Of a stretch of DNA of 64,000 nucleotides, positions 29,940-36,943 are shown one piece after another. The stretch comes from Acinetobacter gyllenbergii CIP 110306 = MTCC 11365 (GTDB taxonomy: Bacteria; Pseudomonadota; Gammaproteobacteria; Pseudomonadales; Moraxellaceae). The stretch is taken from contig NZ_ATGG01000004.1 in the NCBI RefSeq assembly GCF_000413855.1, forward strand, positions 19,969 to 83,968, in the 5' to 3' direction. A program made the translations under genes and the position numbers. Each line of letters starts with the position of its first letter. The first letter of the stretch is position 1. Under the pieces are notes generated by a model that saw only the letters and a list, made by a program, of their open reading frames with translations, made no database searches and had not been told where the DNA came from.

Positions 29940-29955
29940 ACCCGATGCAAATGTG

Positions 29956-29990
29956 AAAAGAGCGTTCGATGGAACGCTCTTTTTTTTTAT
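29956..29990 (+). terminator. Intrinsic terminator after acs
   Basis: Stem AAAAGAGCGTTC (29956-29967), loop GATG, GAACGCTCTTTT (29972-29983) with long T-run. Confidence 0.93.
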
Positions 29991-29999
29991 CTGTATTAT

Positions 30000-30542
30000 T
30001 TAATTGTGCGCCAAAAAATCTGCCGTGTTTTGTACAGTGGCAAAGAAACCCAGTGCAGATAAGAACGCCGTTTGCACATCTGCGGCTTTGACGATTTTAC
30101 CCGCATGTTCGAGATCACGGGTTGCCGTGGCATCTGCAATCACAATAGGTTGATAGCCGAGTTCTTTGGCTGCACGTGTACCCGAATCAATACAGACATG
30201 GGTCATCATGCCAGTTATCACTAACTGCTCAACTTGATGCTGCTGTAACAACGCTTGAAGATTGGTTTCTAGAAAGCTATTGGGAAAATGTTTTTCAACA
30301 ATGATTGAGTTCTCGGTCACTTTCAGTTGTGGATGTAATTCAACACCGACGGTATTTTCCTGAAAGAAACTGGCTGAAGCTGGATTAATATGTTGAATAT
30401 AAATAATCGGTAAATTGTTTTGGATAAAATGATCTTCTAATTGGTTGGTATATTGCAGAGCAAGCTCTGGATTGACCAATTCCATTTTGCCATTTTTAAA
30501 ATAATCATTTTGCACATCAATAATTAGTAGGGCCTGTTTCAT
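30000..30542 (-). CDS. Isochorismatase-like cysteine hydrolase
   Basis: 180 residues from ATG 30542. The Asp-Lys-Cys triad is visible: Asp9 in ALLIIDVQNDYF, Lys84 in IVEKHFPNSF and Cys117 in MMTHVCIDSG. The cis-peptide region precedes the Cys. Nicotinamidase-related family; the actual amide or ester substrate is unknown. It is divergent from an Lrp-type gene 104 nt away, a common pairing of enzyme and regulator. Confidence 0.85.
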   Translation of the reverse strand: MKQALLIIDVQNDYFKNGKMELVNPELALQYTNQLEDHFIQNNLPIIYIQHINPASASFFQENTVGVELHPQLKVTENSIIVEKHFPNSFLETNLQALLQQHQVEQLVITGMMTHVCIDSGTRAAKELGYQPIVIADATATRDLEHAGKIVKAADVQTAFLSALGFFATVQNTADFLAHN

Positions 30543-30646
30543 TATGTTTAGTTCCAAGATTAAGATAAAACAAGCATAGGGTGAAACAGAGAAATCGGCT
30601 ATATTCAGGTGAAAGCATTGTTGCTGGTTTTCTTTCGTAATGAAAA

Positions 30647-31060
30647 ATGAATATTGAACTTGATCCCATCGACTTAAAAATTATTGAATTGCTGAAGCAA
30701 GACTCACGTTTAAGCCATAAAGAAATTGGACAGCGCGTGCATCGTACTGGGCAGGCAGTGGGTGCTCGTATTGCACAGTTAATGGATGCAGGCATTATCA
30801 AAAATTACACCATCGCGATAAAGTATGAACATCAACAATTCATCCAATTGTTTATGAATGATCAGCAAGCTTTTATTGAGGTTGAGCGTTTGGTTAAACA
30901 ATATGAGCAAGTGGATGAGTGTTTTAAAATTCTTGGCAATGCCTGCTATATGATCGTGAGCCACTTTAACCCGCCACAATTAAATGAATTTATTGAACAG
31001 CTGTCGCAGTGGTGCCGTTATTCGGTTGAAACGGTCATGCGTGAAATTGAGACCCATTAA
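30647..31060 (+). CDS. Lrp/AsnC-family transcriptional regulator
   Basis: 137 residues. N-terminal HTH (IDLKIIELLKQDSRLSHKEIGQRVHRTGQAVGARIAQLMDAGII) and C-terminal AsnC/RAM-like sensor domain, somewhat diverged (FIEVERLVKQYEQVDECFKILGNACYMIVSHF). Divergent from the cysteine hydrolase, which it probably controls. Ligand unknown; less typical than the Lrp at 41737. Confidence 0.85.
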   Translation: MNIELDPIDLKIIELLKQDSRLSHKEIGQRVHRTGQAVGARIAQLMDAGIIKNYTIAIKYEHQQFIQLFMNDQQAFIEVERLVKQYEQVDECFKILGNACYMIVSHFNPPQLNEFIEQLSQWCRYSVETVMREIETH

Positions 31061-31061
31061 A

Positions 31062-31092
31062 ATAAAAAAGCCCCAAGCCGAGCCTTGGGGGA
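31062..31092 (-). terminator. Intrinsic terminator of sfnG operon
   Basis: On the minus strand: CCCCAAG, loop GCTCGG, CTTGGGG (31090 down to 31071), then a T-run (A-run at 31063-31069 on plus). It lies directly after the convergent Lrp gene. Confidence 0.85.
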
Positions 31093-31137
31093 GTATCTGC
31101 CATTTGTTTTGTTATTCTTTTTATTTAACGCTGAAAA

Positions 31138-32244
31138 CTACGCTGATTTTGCTGCGAGATGATGCTCCTGTTGTTGTTCAAGTTGACGGACCAGCGGTAA
31201 AACTTTTTCTCCAAAATATTCCACCTCCTCAATGAAATGCAGAAAGCCTGAAAGAACAAGATCTACCCCCACATTTTTTAAAGCCACAATCCGTTCTGCA
31301 ATTTGCTGCGGTGTGCCAATCAGATTGGTTTTAAAACCGTCATTATATTGAACCAGATCGTCAAAGGTCGATTTTGCCCAATTTCCCTCACGCTCGGGCG
31401 CTGCTGCACCTGCTTCACGAGTCGCATCACCGAAGGCATTCACTGCTTCGACGTTGGCTTGAGCAATGATTTCATTCAGGACTGCTTTGGCTTCCGCCTC
31501 AGTATCACGAGCAATAATAAAAGCATTGACGCCAATTTTGACCTGTCGATTGGCTAACTTGGCTTTGCTGCGCACATCATCAACCTGCTTTTTGATTTCT
31601 TCAACGCTATTGCCATTGGTAAAATACCAGTCCGATACACGCGCAGCCATATCACGTGCGGCACGTGAACTACCGCCTTGAAACACTTCGATATAAGGTT
31701 TTTGCAGCGGCTTTGGTTTAAGCGTGTAATTCTGAAATTGGTAGTATTTGCCATCAAAGCTGTAATTGTCAGTGCTCCATACCCCTTTTAGGGTGCGGAT
31801 AAATTCTTCTGAACGGACATAACGTTCATCATGTTCAGGCCAAGGTTCACCAATCGCATCAAATTCGCCGCGGAACCAACCACTGACGACATTAATGGCG
31901 ATACGCCCTTGGGTGAGATAGTCAATCGTGGCCAATTGTTTAGCCGCGAGTACAGGCTTCCAAGGGCCAGGTAGGATTGCTGCAATTACTCGGAGCTTCT
32001 CAGTTTTTGCCAAGAGGGCATGGCTGAAACTGACCGATTCATGTTGGTTGTCTGCGCCATAACCCGCGGTAAAACGGATTTGAGTGAGGGCGTATTCAAA
32101 GCCGCTTCGTTCCGCTGCTTGTGCGAGACGCACGTTATAGTCATAGCTCCAGTCGGTACGTTGTTCAATGTTGCTTACAACGAGACCGCCACTCACATTT
32201 GGAACCCAGTAGGCAAATTTAATTGCGGATGCTGTTGTTGTCAT
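31138..32244 (-). CDS. sfnG: Dimethylsulfone monooxygenase SfnG
   Basis: 368 residues from ATG 32244 (GGAGGAT upstream; frame opens at 32259). FMNH2-dependent luciferase-like monooxygenase that converts dimethylsulfone to methanesulfinate in sulfur scavenging. It closely resembles pseudomonad SfnG as I recall it: KFAYWVPNVSGGLVVS, FEYALTQIRFTAGYGA, IAAILPGPWKPVLAAKQLAT, INVVSGWFRGEF, GGSSRAARDMAARVSDWYF, NAFGDATREAGAAAPEREGN. The FMN reductase that must supply FMNH2 is 24 nt upstream. Confidence 0.93.
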   Translation of the reverse strand: MTTTASAIKFAYWVPNVSGGLVVSNIEQRTDWSYDYNVRLAQAAERSGFEYALTQIRFTAGYGADNQHESVSFSHALLAKTEKLRVIAAILPGPWKPVLAAKQLATIDYLTQGRIAINVVSGWFRGEFDAIGEPWPEHDERYVRSEEFIRTLKGVWSTDNYSFDGKYYQFQNYTLKPKPLQKPYIEVFQGGSSRAARDMAARVSDWYFTNGNSVEEIKKQVDDVRSKAKLANRQVKIGVNAFIIARDTEAEAKAVLNEIIAQANVEAVNAFGDATREAGAAAPEREGNWAKSTFDDLVQYNDGFKTNLIGTPQQIAERIVALKNVGVDLVLSGFLHFIEEVEYFGEKVLPLVRQLEQQQEHHLAAKSA

Positions 32245-32268
32245 CGTTGTATCCTCCATTCAATATGC

Positions 32269-33009
32269 TTATGCCACGTGAGTAAGATTCTTGGCTGACT
32301 TGGGGTGTAAGCGAGATTCAGCTGCATCCAGATTCGGTACCGCAGCAGATGGGAGTACCTCTGCCTGTTCAATCTGTTTATTGATGCCGAGATTTTGATT
32401 GGCTTGTTCAGTTTTGGTTTTGATTGCCGCTGCACGTTGGCCTTTGGCTGGCGCCCACTCTAAAATCGGTAAGGCACGTGCCACGGCGAGGGTCACGCGA
32501 TCTGATAATTGCTCGCTTTTGACCGTATATTCAGGCGTAAAGTCACGGTCAGTGGCATAGACCCCAATCGGTAAGGTTTGTGCTTGGAAAAAGCTAAATA
32601 AAGGGCGTAATTGATGTTCTAATACCAGCGCATGACGGTCACTGCCACCTGAGGCTGCCAGTAAAACGGGTACATCGACCAAAGCCGTCTGTTCAACAAA
32701 ATCGAAGAAGTGTTTAAATAAACCTGTAAACGAAGCACGATAAACTGGGGTGCCGACAATCAGTGCATCTGCTGCTTCTACCGCTGCGAGATCATCTTGT
32801 ACGCGTTGTGGCAATTGATTGCGGTAAATGGCTCCACCCAATAATGGCCCGATTTCACTGAGTTTAACGAAATGGACTTTGATATCGATCGCTTCTGAAA
32901 GTTCATCCAGAATCGCCTGAACCAAACTTTCAGTTTTTGACGGGCTGTTTAAACCACCTGATACAGCGACAATATTGAGAGGAGTTGTGAGAGTATTGCG
33001 ATTGGACAT
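32269..33009 (-). CDS. NAD(P)H-dependent FMN reductase (SfnF/MsuE-like)
   Basis: 246 residues. Flavodoxin-like fold of the SsuE/MsuE family: IVAVSGGLNSPSKTESLVQAILDEL (FMN-phosphate loop), ALIVGTPVYRASFTGLFKHFFDFV and VLLAASGGSDRHALVLEHQLRPLF. The family part ends near residue 190; a ~55-residue polar C-terminal extension (Lys/Gln/Glu-rich) is extra. First gene of a two-gene sulfone operon. I saw no convincing sigma54 (GG-N10-GC) promoter upstream, which known sfnFG operons use. Confidence 0.88.
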   Translation of the reverse strand: MSNRNTLTTPLNIVAVSGGLNSPSKTESLVQAILDELSEAIDIKVHFVKLSEIGPLLGGAIYRNQLPQRVQDDLAAVEAADALIVGTPVYRASFTGLFKHFFDFVEQTALVDVPVLLAASGGSDRHALVLEHQLRPLFSFFQAQTLPIGVYATDRDFTPEYTVKSEQLSDRVTLAVARALPILEWAPAKGQRAAAIKTKTEQANQNLGINKQIEQAEVLPSAAVPNLDAAESRLHPKSAKNLTHVA

Positions 33010-33358
33010 AATAACGGCCTAAAAGATCATTTCGAATTGCTATTTATTTATCTACACCGCAGGCCAAGCTGTAAAATAAGGAAATGCTGCAAGCTTATCT
33101 TTTTTAAAGATATGTCGATAAATCACAATAAATATCAAATTTTAGGTAGTTAATTTTCTGTTTCTATTCAAGATTTTTGAATCTATTTTATTTACAGAAC
33201 ATTTTAATGAAGTTATATCAATATTTGATTTATTTTGCGCGAAAAGGAAATAAATCCTGTCTTGTGCTTGACCTAGCCTTGAATTGAAAATAGGCTTAAG
33301 CGGATTGAATTTAAATAAACATCGTACAGTGACGTACTTGCAGATAGCTTAAGCGCTT
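33010..33358 (+). promoter_or_regulatory. Divergent regulatory region with paired GCTTAAGCG repeats
   Basis: 349 nt between the FMN reductase and the response regulator. AT-rich without a gene. GCTTAAGCG (containing the palindrome GCTTAAGC) occurs at 33294-33302 and 33347-33355, 53 bp apart, about five helical turns; the second touches the regulator's start codon. A GTAC-N6-GTAC element lies between. It looks like an autoregulatory operator pair. Confidence 0.4.
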
Positions 33359-34009
33359 ATGAATATTTTAATTGTAGACGACCATCCTTTATTTAGACAT
33401 GCTTTGATTCAAGCGGTTCGTTATAGTTTGCCACAGGCGCAGATTCAGGAAACAGCTGATGTTGATGAGTTTTATGCACGTTTAGAGCATGGCTCAGAGC
33501 CTGATCTGGTGTTGCTGGACTTAAATCTTCCAGGTGCATCCGGTTTTTCTGCCTTGGTGTATGTGCGCGCACAATATCCCGCAATTCCGATTATTGTGGT
33601 CTCAGCACATGAAGAAGTTTCAATTATTCAACGTGCGATTGCGCATGGTGCAATGGGCTATATTCCAAAATCTTCACATCCAAGCCATATCGGTGAAGCG
33701 ATTAAGCAGGTGTTAGAAGGCGAGATCTGGTTACCACCGAACTTACCAACCCATGCGGGCTTTGATCCGCGTGCGGCAGATGAGACGGCTTTAGCCGAAC
33801 GTTTACAATCGCTCACCCCTCAGCAGTTCCGTGTGTTGATGATGGTGGCAGAAGGCCTGTTGAATAAACAAATTGCCTATGAGTTAGAGGTATCAGAAGC
33901 GACGATTAAAGCGCATGTGACTGCGATTTTCCGTAAACTAGGCGTACAAAATCGCACTCAAGCCGTCTTGGCGATTAGTGCCTTAAATATTGAAGATAAG
34001 AAGATGTAA
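33359..34009 (+). CDS. NarL/LuxR-type response regulator
   Basis: 216 residues. Receiver domain with acidic pocket (VDDH), phosphoacceptor Asp54 (LVLLDLNLPG), Thr/Ser switch (VVSAHEE) and Lys (YIPKSSHP). C-terminal LuxR HTH: LTPQQFRVLMMVAEGLLNKQIAYELEVSEATIKAHVTAIFRKLGVQNRTQAV. No histidine kinase gene adjoins it, so its signal is unknown. Relatives in pseudomonads and Acinetobacter govern alcohol or acetate metabolism; that is only a hint here. Confidence 0.9.
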   Translation: MNILIVDDHPLFRHALIQAVRYSLPQAQIQETADVDEFYARLEHGSEPDLVLLDLNLPGASGFSALVYVRAQYPAIPIIVVSAHEEVSIIQRAIAHGAMGYIPKSSHPSHIGEAIKQVLEGEIWLPPNLPTHAGFDPRAADETALAERLQSLTPQQFRVLMMVAEGLLNKQIAYELEVSEATIKAHVTAIFRKLGVQNRTQAVLAISALNIEDKKM

Positions 34010-34058
34010 GGTTTAAAACTGAGGGATTGGATGTCTTCGCTTAATCAGATCGAAAAAC

Positions 34059-34090
34059 AAAAAACCAGTTCATATGAACTGGTTTTTTGC
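34059..34090. terminator. Bidirectional terminator between response regulator and omp33-36
   Basis: 30-nt perfect palindrome, AAAAAACCAGTTC-ATAT-GAACTGGTTTTTT, serving both convergent genes. Confidence 0.92.
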
Positions 34091-34128
34091 TATGAATTAG
34101 ATGTTCTGTATAGAACCTAAATCCAATA

Positions 34129-35028
34129 TTAGAAACGGAACTTCGCGTTTAAGCCAACAGTTTGTGTATCTACGTTTGCATGTACTGCATTCGCGTTTAC
34201 ATATGTTGCACCTACAGCAATTGCTGGAGTGATGAAGTAGTTGACATTCGCGCCCCAAGCAGATTTGATTGGAGAGAAGTTGTCTTCATTTAATGGGTTT
34301 GAGCTGAAGTTAGCTTCTGCATATGATGCACCAACGCTTAACTTAGGCGTTACATATACGTCAGTTTTCAATTCGTATGCTTGGAAGTCACCGTAAACAA
34401 GACCAGCTTCAAAACCTACAGCCATGTTTGTACCGTCGATGTTACCTACGTATTTAGTACGTGCAGTAATCGCATCTTGGTCTTCACCAATAACTAATGG
34501 TTGAGCTACTGATTTAGCAATACCATTTGAAAGAACGCTATTTGCATCTAAAGCAAATTGGTCAGCGATGTTTGTATAACCAACAGCAACTAAGAAGTTA
34601 GGAGTAAGCATTGTACCTACTTCTAATGCAAAACGGTCGCCATTGTCTTTTTCGCCTTCAGACTTAGTCTGAGAGTGGCTATAAGAAGCGCTTGTATATA
34701 CTGGTAAGTAAGGTGTTGGAAGGTAAGCTTCACCTTTTGCACCGAAAGAGTTGTTCTTAACAGTTGCAACTTCGTCACCGCTTAATTTTGCAAAGCTGTA
34801 AGCTACAGATACATTAGAAGCTTGGTTTAAGAACGCAGCTTCAGCTAAAGGACCTTTAGATGCATCTACATTTTTAAAGTAGTAAGTACCTTGAGCAGCA
34901 CCTGTAAAGTCTTTGTCATTTAAGTCTTTAGCTTCGATGAATTCAGATTGACCTTGAACTTCGAATTGGTATGCGTGAGCACCGGTCATGGCTAAAACTA
35001 AAGCAGTGGCTAAACCGAGTTTTTTCAT
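34129..35028 (-). CDS. omp33-36: Outer membrane porin Omp33-36
   Basis: 299 residues. Signal peptide MKKLGLATALVLAMTGAHA, mature start YQFEVQGQSEF, then a beta-barrel ending in LNAKFRF with terminal Phe. The block YYFKNVDASKGPLAEAAFLNQASNVS is the Omp33-36 signature known from A. baumannii, where the protein is a water channel, fibronectin-binding cytotoxic factor and its loss is linked to carbapenem resistance. Virulence properties cannot be assumed for this strain. Close to blaOXA, with a 726-nt gap between the divergent genes. Confidence 0.9.
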   Translation of the reverse strand: MKKLGLATALVLAMTGAHAYQFEVQGQSEFIEAKDLNDKDFTGAAQGTYYFKNVDASKGPLAEAAFLNQASNVSVAYSFAKLSGDEVATVKNNSFGAKGEAYLPTPYLPVYTSASYSHSQTKSEGEKDNGDRFALEVGTMLTPNFLVAVGYTNIADQFALDANSVLSNGIAKSVAQPLVIGEDQDAITARTKYVGNIDGTNMAVGFEAGLVYGDFQAYELKTDVYVTPKLSVGASYAEANFSSNPLNEDNFSPIKSAWGANVNYFITPAIAVGATYVNANAVHANVDTQTVGLNAKFRF

Positions 35029-35548
35029 AATGATTTCCAGCTTTAAAACAATTAAAGAGTAAAGTTGGAGTCATTGTATTGTAACAAAGTATGAAGTCAA
35101 TGTAATAAATTTGGGCTTCCGATAAACGAACAAATGCTGATCAGCTGGTGTGTGAAAAATGAGCGATTAAAATAAATCGTGTCAACCATTTATAAAATAC
35201 ATATCAAACAAATAGATAAGTTTATTTTTTGACAATATCAAGCAAGTAATCAGAATGTCATGTATCACTATTTTGATTGGTTTATTCGATCTTATTAATC
35301 GTTTTTTTCGCTCAAAAGATTCTTATTATTGTCATAAACATGCAGCTAAAAGTGTGAGATTTAATCTGGTTTTTGAGTTTTTCTGCGATGAACTTTGCAA
35401 AATCATGATATTCATTCTCAGTTAATATAAACTAAAAATCACATAAAAATCGAACTTTTAATGATCAATTAACAAAATCGATTGTAATGATAAACCCGAT
35501 CTATTTAATCAACTTTACTTTCTGAGAGCTAATTCACATAATACATAG
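35029..35548. other. omp33-36 upstream region
   Basis: Very AT-rich. Holds the omp33-36 promoter on the minus strand; no clear coding potential (one 56-codon frame at 35255 was rejected). The rest of the gap is described under the candidate small RNA at 35549. Confidence 0.4.
35514..35542 (+). promoter_or_regulatory. Putative sigma70 promoter of candidate sRNA (plus)
   Basis: TTTACT at 35514-35519, 17-nt spacer, CATAAT at 35537-35542. It points to a start near 35549 and a transcript ending at the orphan terminator 35629-35662. AT-rich context makes chance matches likely. Confidence 0.4.
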
Positions 35549-35662
35549 CAAGAGATATCTAATTTGCATTTAAATATCTCATAACATTTTCTTTTGAGTT
35601 TTTTGATGTTTTACATCATCGTTTTACTAGCTCGGCTTTCCCCAAGGCTGAGCTTTTTTTTA
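35549..35662 (+). ncRNA. Candidate small RNA upstream of blaOXA
   Basis: About 114 nt from a putative promoter to an intrinsic terminator that has no gene before it on this strand (omp33-36 lies on the other). Predicted parts: hairpin GAGATAT (35552-35558) / ATATCTC (35574-35580); hairpin TGATGT (35604-35609) / ACATCA (35613-35618); terminator AGCTCGGC (35629-35636) / GCTGAGCT (35647-35654) with loop TTTCCCCAAG and a T-run. The C-rich loop is like anti-Shine-Dalgarno seeds of known riboregulators. Confidence 0.45.
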
Positions 35663-35663
35663 T
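35629..35663 (+). terminator. Orphan intrinsic terminator with CCCC loop
   Basis: One G-T pair in an 8-bp stem, loop TTTCCCCAAG, eight or more Ts. It stands about 92 nt upstream of blaOXA and terminates nothing annotated. Confidence 0.8.
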
Positions 35664-35754
35664 TTGTTTTTTAAACATTATTGATGAAAATAACACTACA
35701 GAACAATGACGATAAAACACTTATAGTGACAGATTATTCTACTTTTCCAGCTTT

Positions 35755-36597
35755 ATGATCATGTCGAAAAAATTAAAATGTCTGACGCTTTTTACAGCCA
35801 TCTTTTTTGCAATTCCTATGGCTGCTTGTCAAAGTTTAAGCCAACAAAAGCAACAGCTCACGACAGAAAAAAATGATCAGCAGCAGATCTCAAGTTTATT
35901 CCAGAGCGCTCAAACCAGTGGTGTTTTGGTGATTTATGACGGCAAGAAAATTCAAAGCTATGGCAATGCGCTTGATCGTGCAGAGCAGCGTTATATTCCC
36001 GCCTCAACCTTTAAAATGTTGAATGCTTTGATCGGGATACAACATCATAAGACTGCACCAAATGAAGTGTTTAAATGGGATGGAAAAAAGCGAGCATTTA
36101 GTAGCTGGGAAAAAGATTTAACCTTAGCTGAAGCGATGCAGGCATCGGCGGTACCCGTTTATCAAGAGTTGGCAAGACGGATTGGTTTAGAACTGATGAC
36201 CCGTGAAGTGAAGCGTGTAGGTTATGGTAATAAAAATATTGGGACGCAAGTGGATAATTTCTGGTTAGTTGGTCCCTTAAAAATCACTCCCGTAGAGGAA
36301 GTTCGCTTTGCCTATGCATTAGCAAAACAGAAATTACCCTTTGATCAGCCGACACAGCAACAAGTCAAAGCGATGTTATTGGTGGATCAGATCCAGGATA
36401 CCAAAATCTATGCCAAAAGCGGTTGGGGAATGGATGTCAGCCCGCAAGTGGGTTGGTGGACGGGGTGGATTGAACAGCCAAATGGTAAGGTCATTGCATT
36501 CTCATTGAATATGCAAATGAGCCAGCCTGAACATGCAGATGCACGTAAAGCGATTGTGTATCAAGCCTTGCAACAGTTGGGATTGTTAGCCACTTAA
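35755..36597 (+). CDS. blaOXA: Class D beta-lactamase, OXA family
   Basis: 280 residues. Serine beta-lactamase of the periplasm. The N-terminal signal ends in MAAC, a near-lipobox with Cys25. Class D motifs: STFK (Ser84-Lys87, the carbamylated Lys), SAV (131-133), YGN (157-159), WWTGW, and KSG (221-223). The whole resembles intrinsic chromosomal OXA enzymes of Acinetobacter; I cannot place it in a numbered subgroup or say it hydrolyses carbapenems. No IS element supplies a promoter upstream. ATG at 35761 is a possible alternative start. Confidence 0.95.
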   Translation: MIMSKKLKCLTLFTAIFFAIPMAACQSLSQQKQQLTTEKNDQQQISSLFQSAQTSGVLVIYDGKKIQSYGNALDRAEQRYIPASTFKMLNALIGIQHHKTAPNEVFKWDGKKRAFSSWEKDLTLAEAMQASAVPVYQELARRIGLELMTREVKRVGYGNKNIGTQVDNFWLVGPLKITPVEEVRFAYALAKQKLPFDQPTQQQVKAMLLVDQIQDTKIYAKSGWGMDVSPQVGWWTGWIEQPNGKVIAFSLNMQMSQPEHADARKAIVYQALQQLGLLAT

Positions 36598-36599
36598 AT

Positions 36600-36711
36600 A
36601 CTCAAAAAAAGACCCAGCTTTTGGGGAAAGCTGGGCTGAGAAAGGATGTTTAACTTGGGGGAGAAAACATCCTAGAGGGTTAGCGGTTTAAATTCTGCAA
36701 ATCTCTGTATG
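36600..36711 (-). ncRNA. Candidate small RNA downstream of blaOXA, C-rich loops
   Basis: About 110 nt on the minus strand. 5' single-stranded leader; hairpin GGATGTTT / AAACATCC (36672 to 36644) with loop TCTCCCCCAAGTT; then terminator hairpin CCCAGCTTT-CCCCA-AAAGCTGGG (36635-36613) and a T-run (36610-36604). Both loops present runs of C. It could be a stand-alone sRNA from the promoter at 36717-36745 or be released from the 3' UTR of the kynurenine operon that reads into it. Confidence 0.5.
36603..36635 (-). terminator. Intrinsic terminator (minus) with CCCCA loop
   Basis: Stem of 9 bp with U-run only on the minus strand, so it does not serve blaOXA; it ends the candidate sRNA and/or the kyn operon read-through transcript. 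Confidence 0.85.
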
Positions 36712-36716
36712 CTTAA

Positions 36717-36745
36717 ATTATCTCCTTTGAAAATTAATTTGTAAA
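36717..36745 (-). promoter_or_regulatory. Putative sigma70 promoter of candidate sRNA (minus)
   Basis: On the minus strand TTTACA (36745-36740), 17-nt spacer, GATAAT (36722-36717). Start predicted near 36711-36709. Confidence 0.5.
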
Positions 36746-36943
36746 ATTGATTATTTTTATACTTTGAATAGTTTTTTTCGATTTTTAAATGCATTCAAGC
36801 ATGGAAAAGCAAGCGCTGAACCCAAGTGAAATATGATTGATATTATTTAAACTAGAAGTTTAGTGGCAAAACGTTTAGATCCCTTGGCGCGTGTACTTGA
36901 GACTCAAAACGTTTTGCCCATATGAGTGCATTAAATTTCGGGA

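Larger units (their letters stand above)
36598..36943. other. blaOXA-kyn operon intergenic region, hairpin-rich
   Basis: 346 nt between convergent genes without a coding frame. It contains four inverted repeats: 36613-36635, 36644-36672, a small TAAACT/AGTTTA (36848-36862) and a perfect 12-bp pair GGCAAAACGTTT (36865-36876) / AAACGTTTTGCC (36907-36918) with a 30-nt loop. The first two form the candidate sRNA. Confidence 0.5.

Noticed and set aside
33010..33280. Sigma54 promoter for the sfn genes
   Set aside because: I looked for GG-N10-GC on the minus strand and found no acceptable match.
35255..35425. 56-codon frame in the omp33-36/blaOXA gap
   Set aside because: No ribosome binding site, Cys/Phe-rich random-looking composition and very AT-rich surroundings; no support as a gene.
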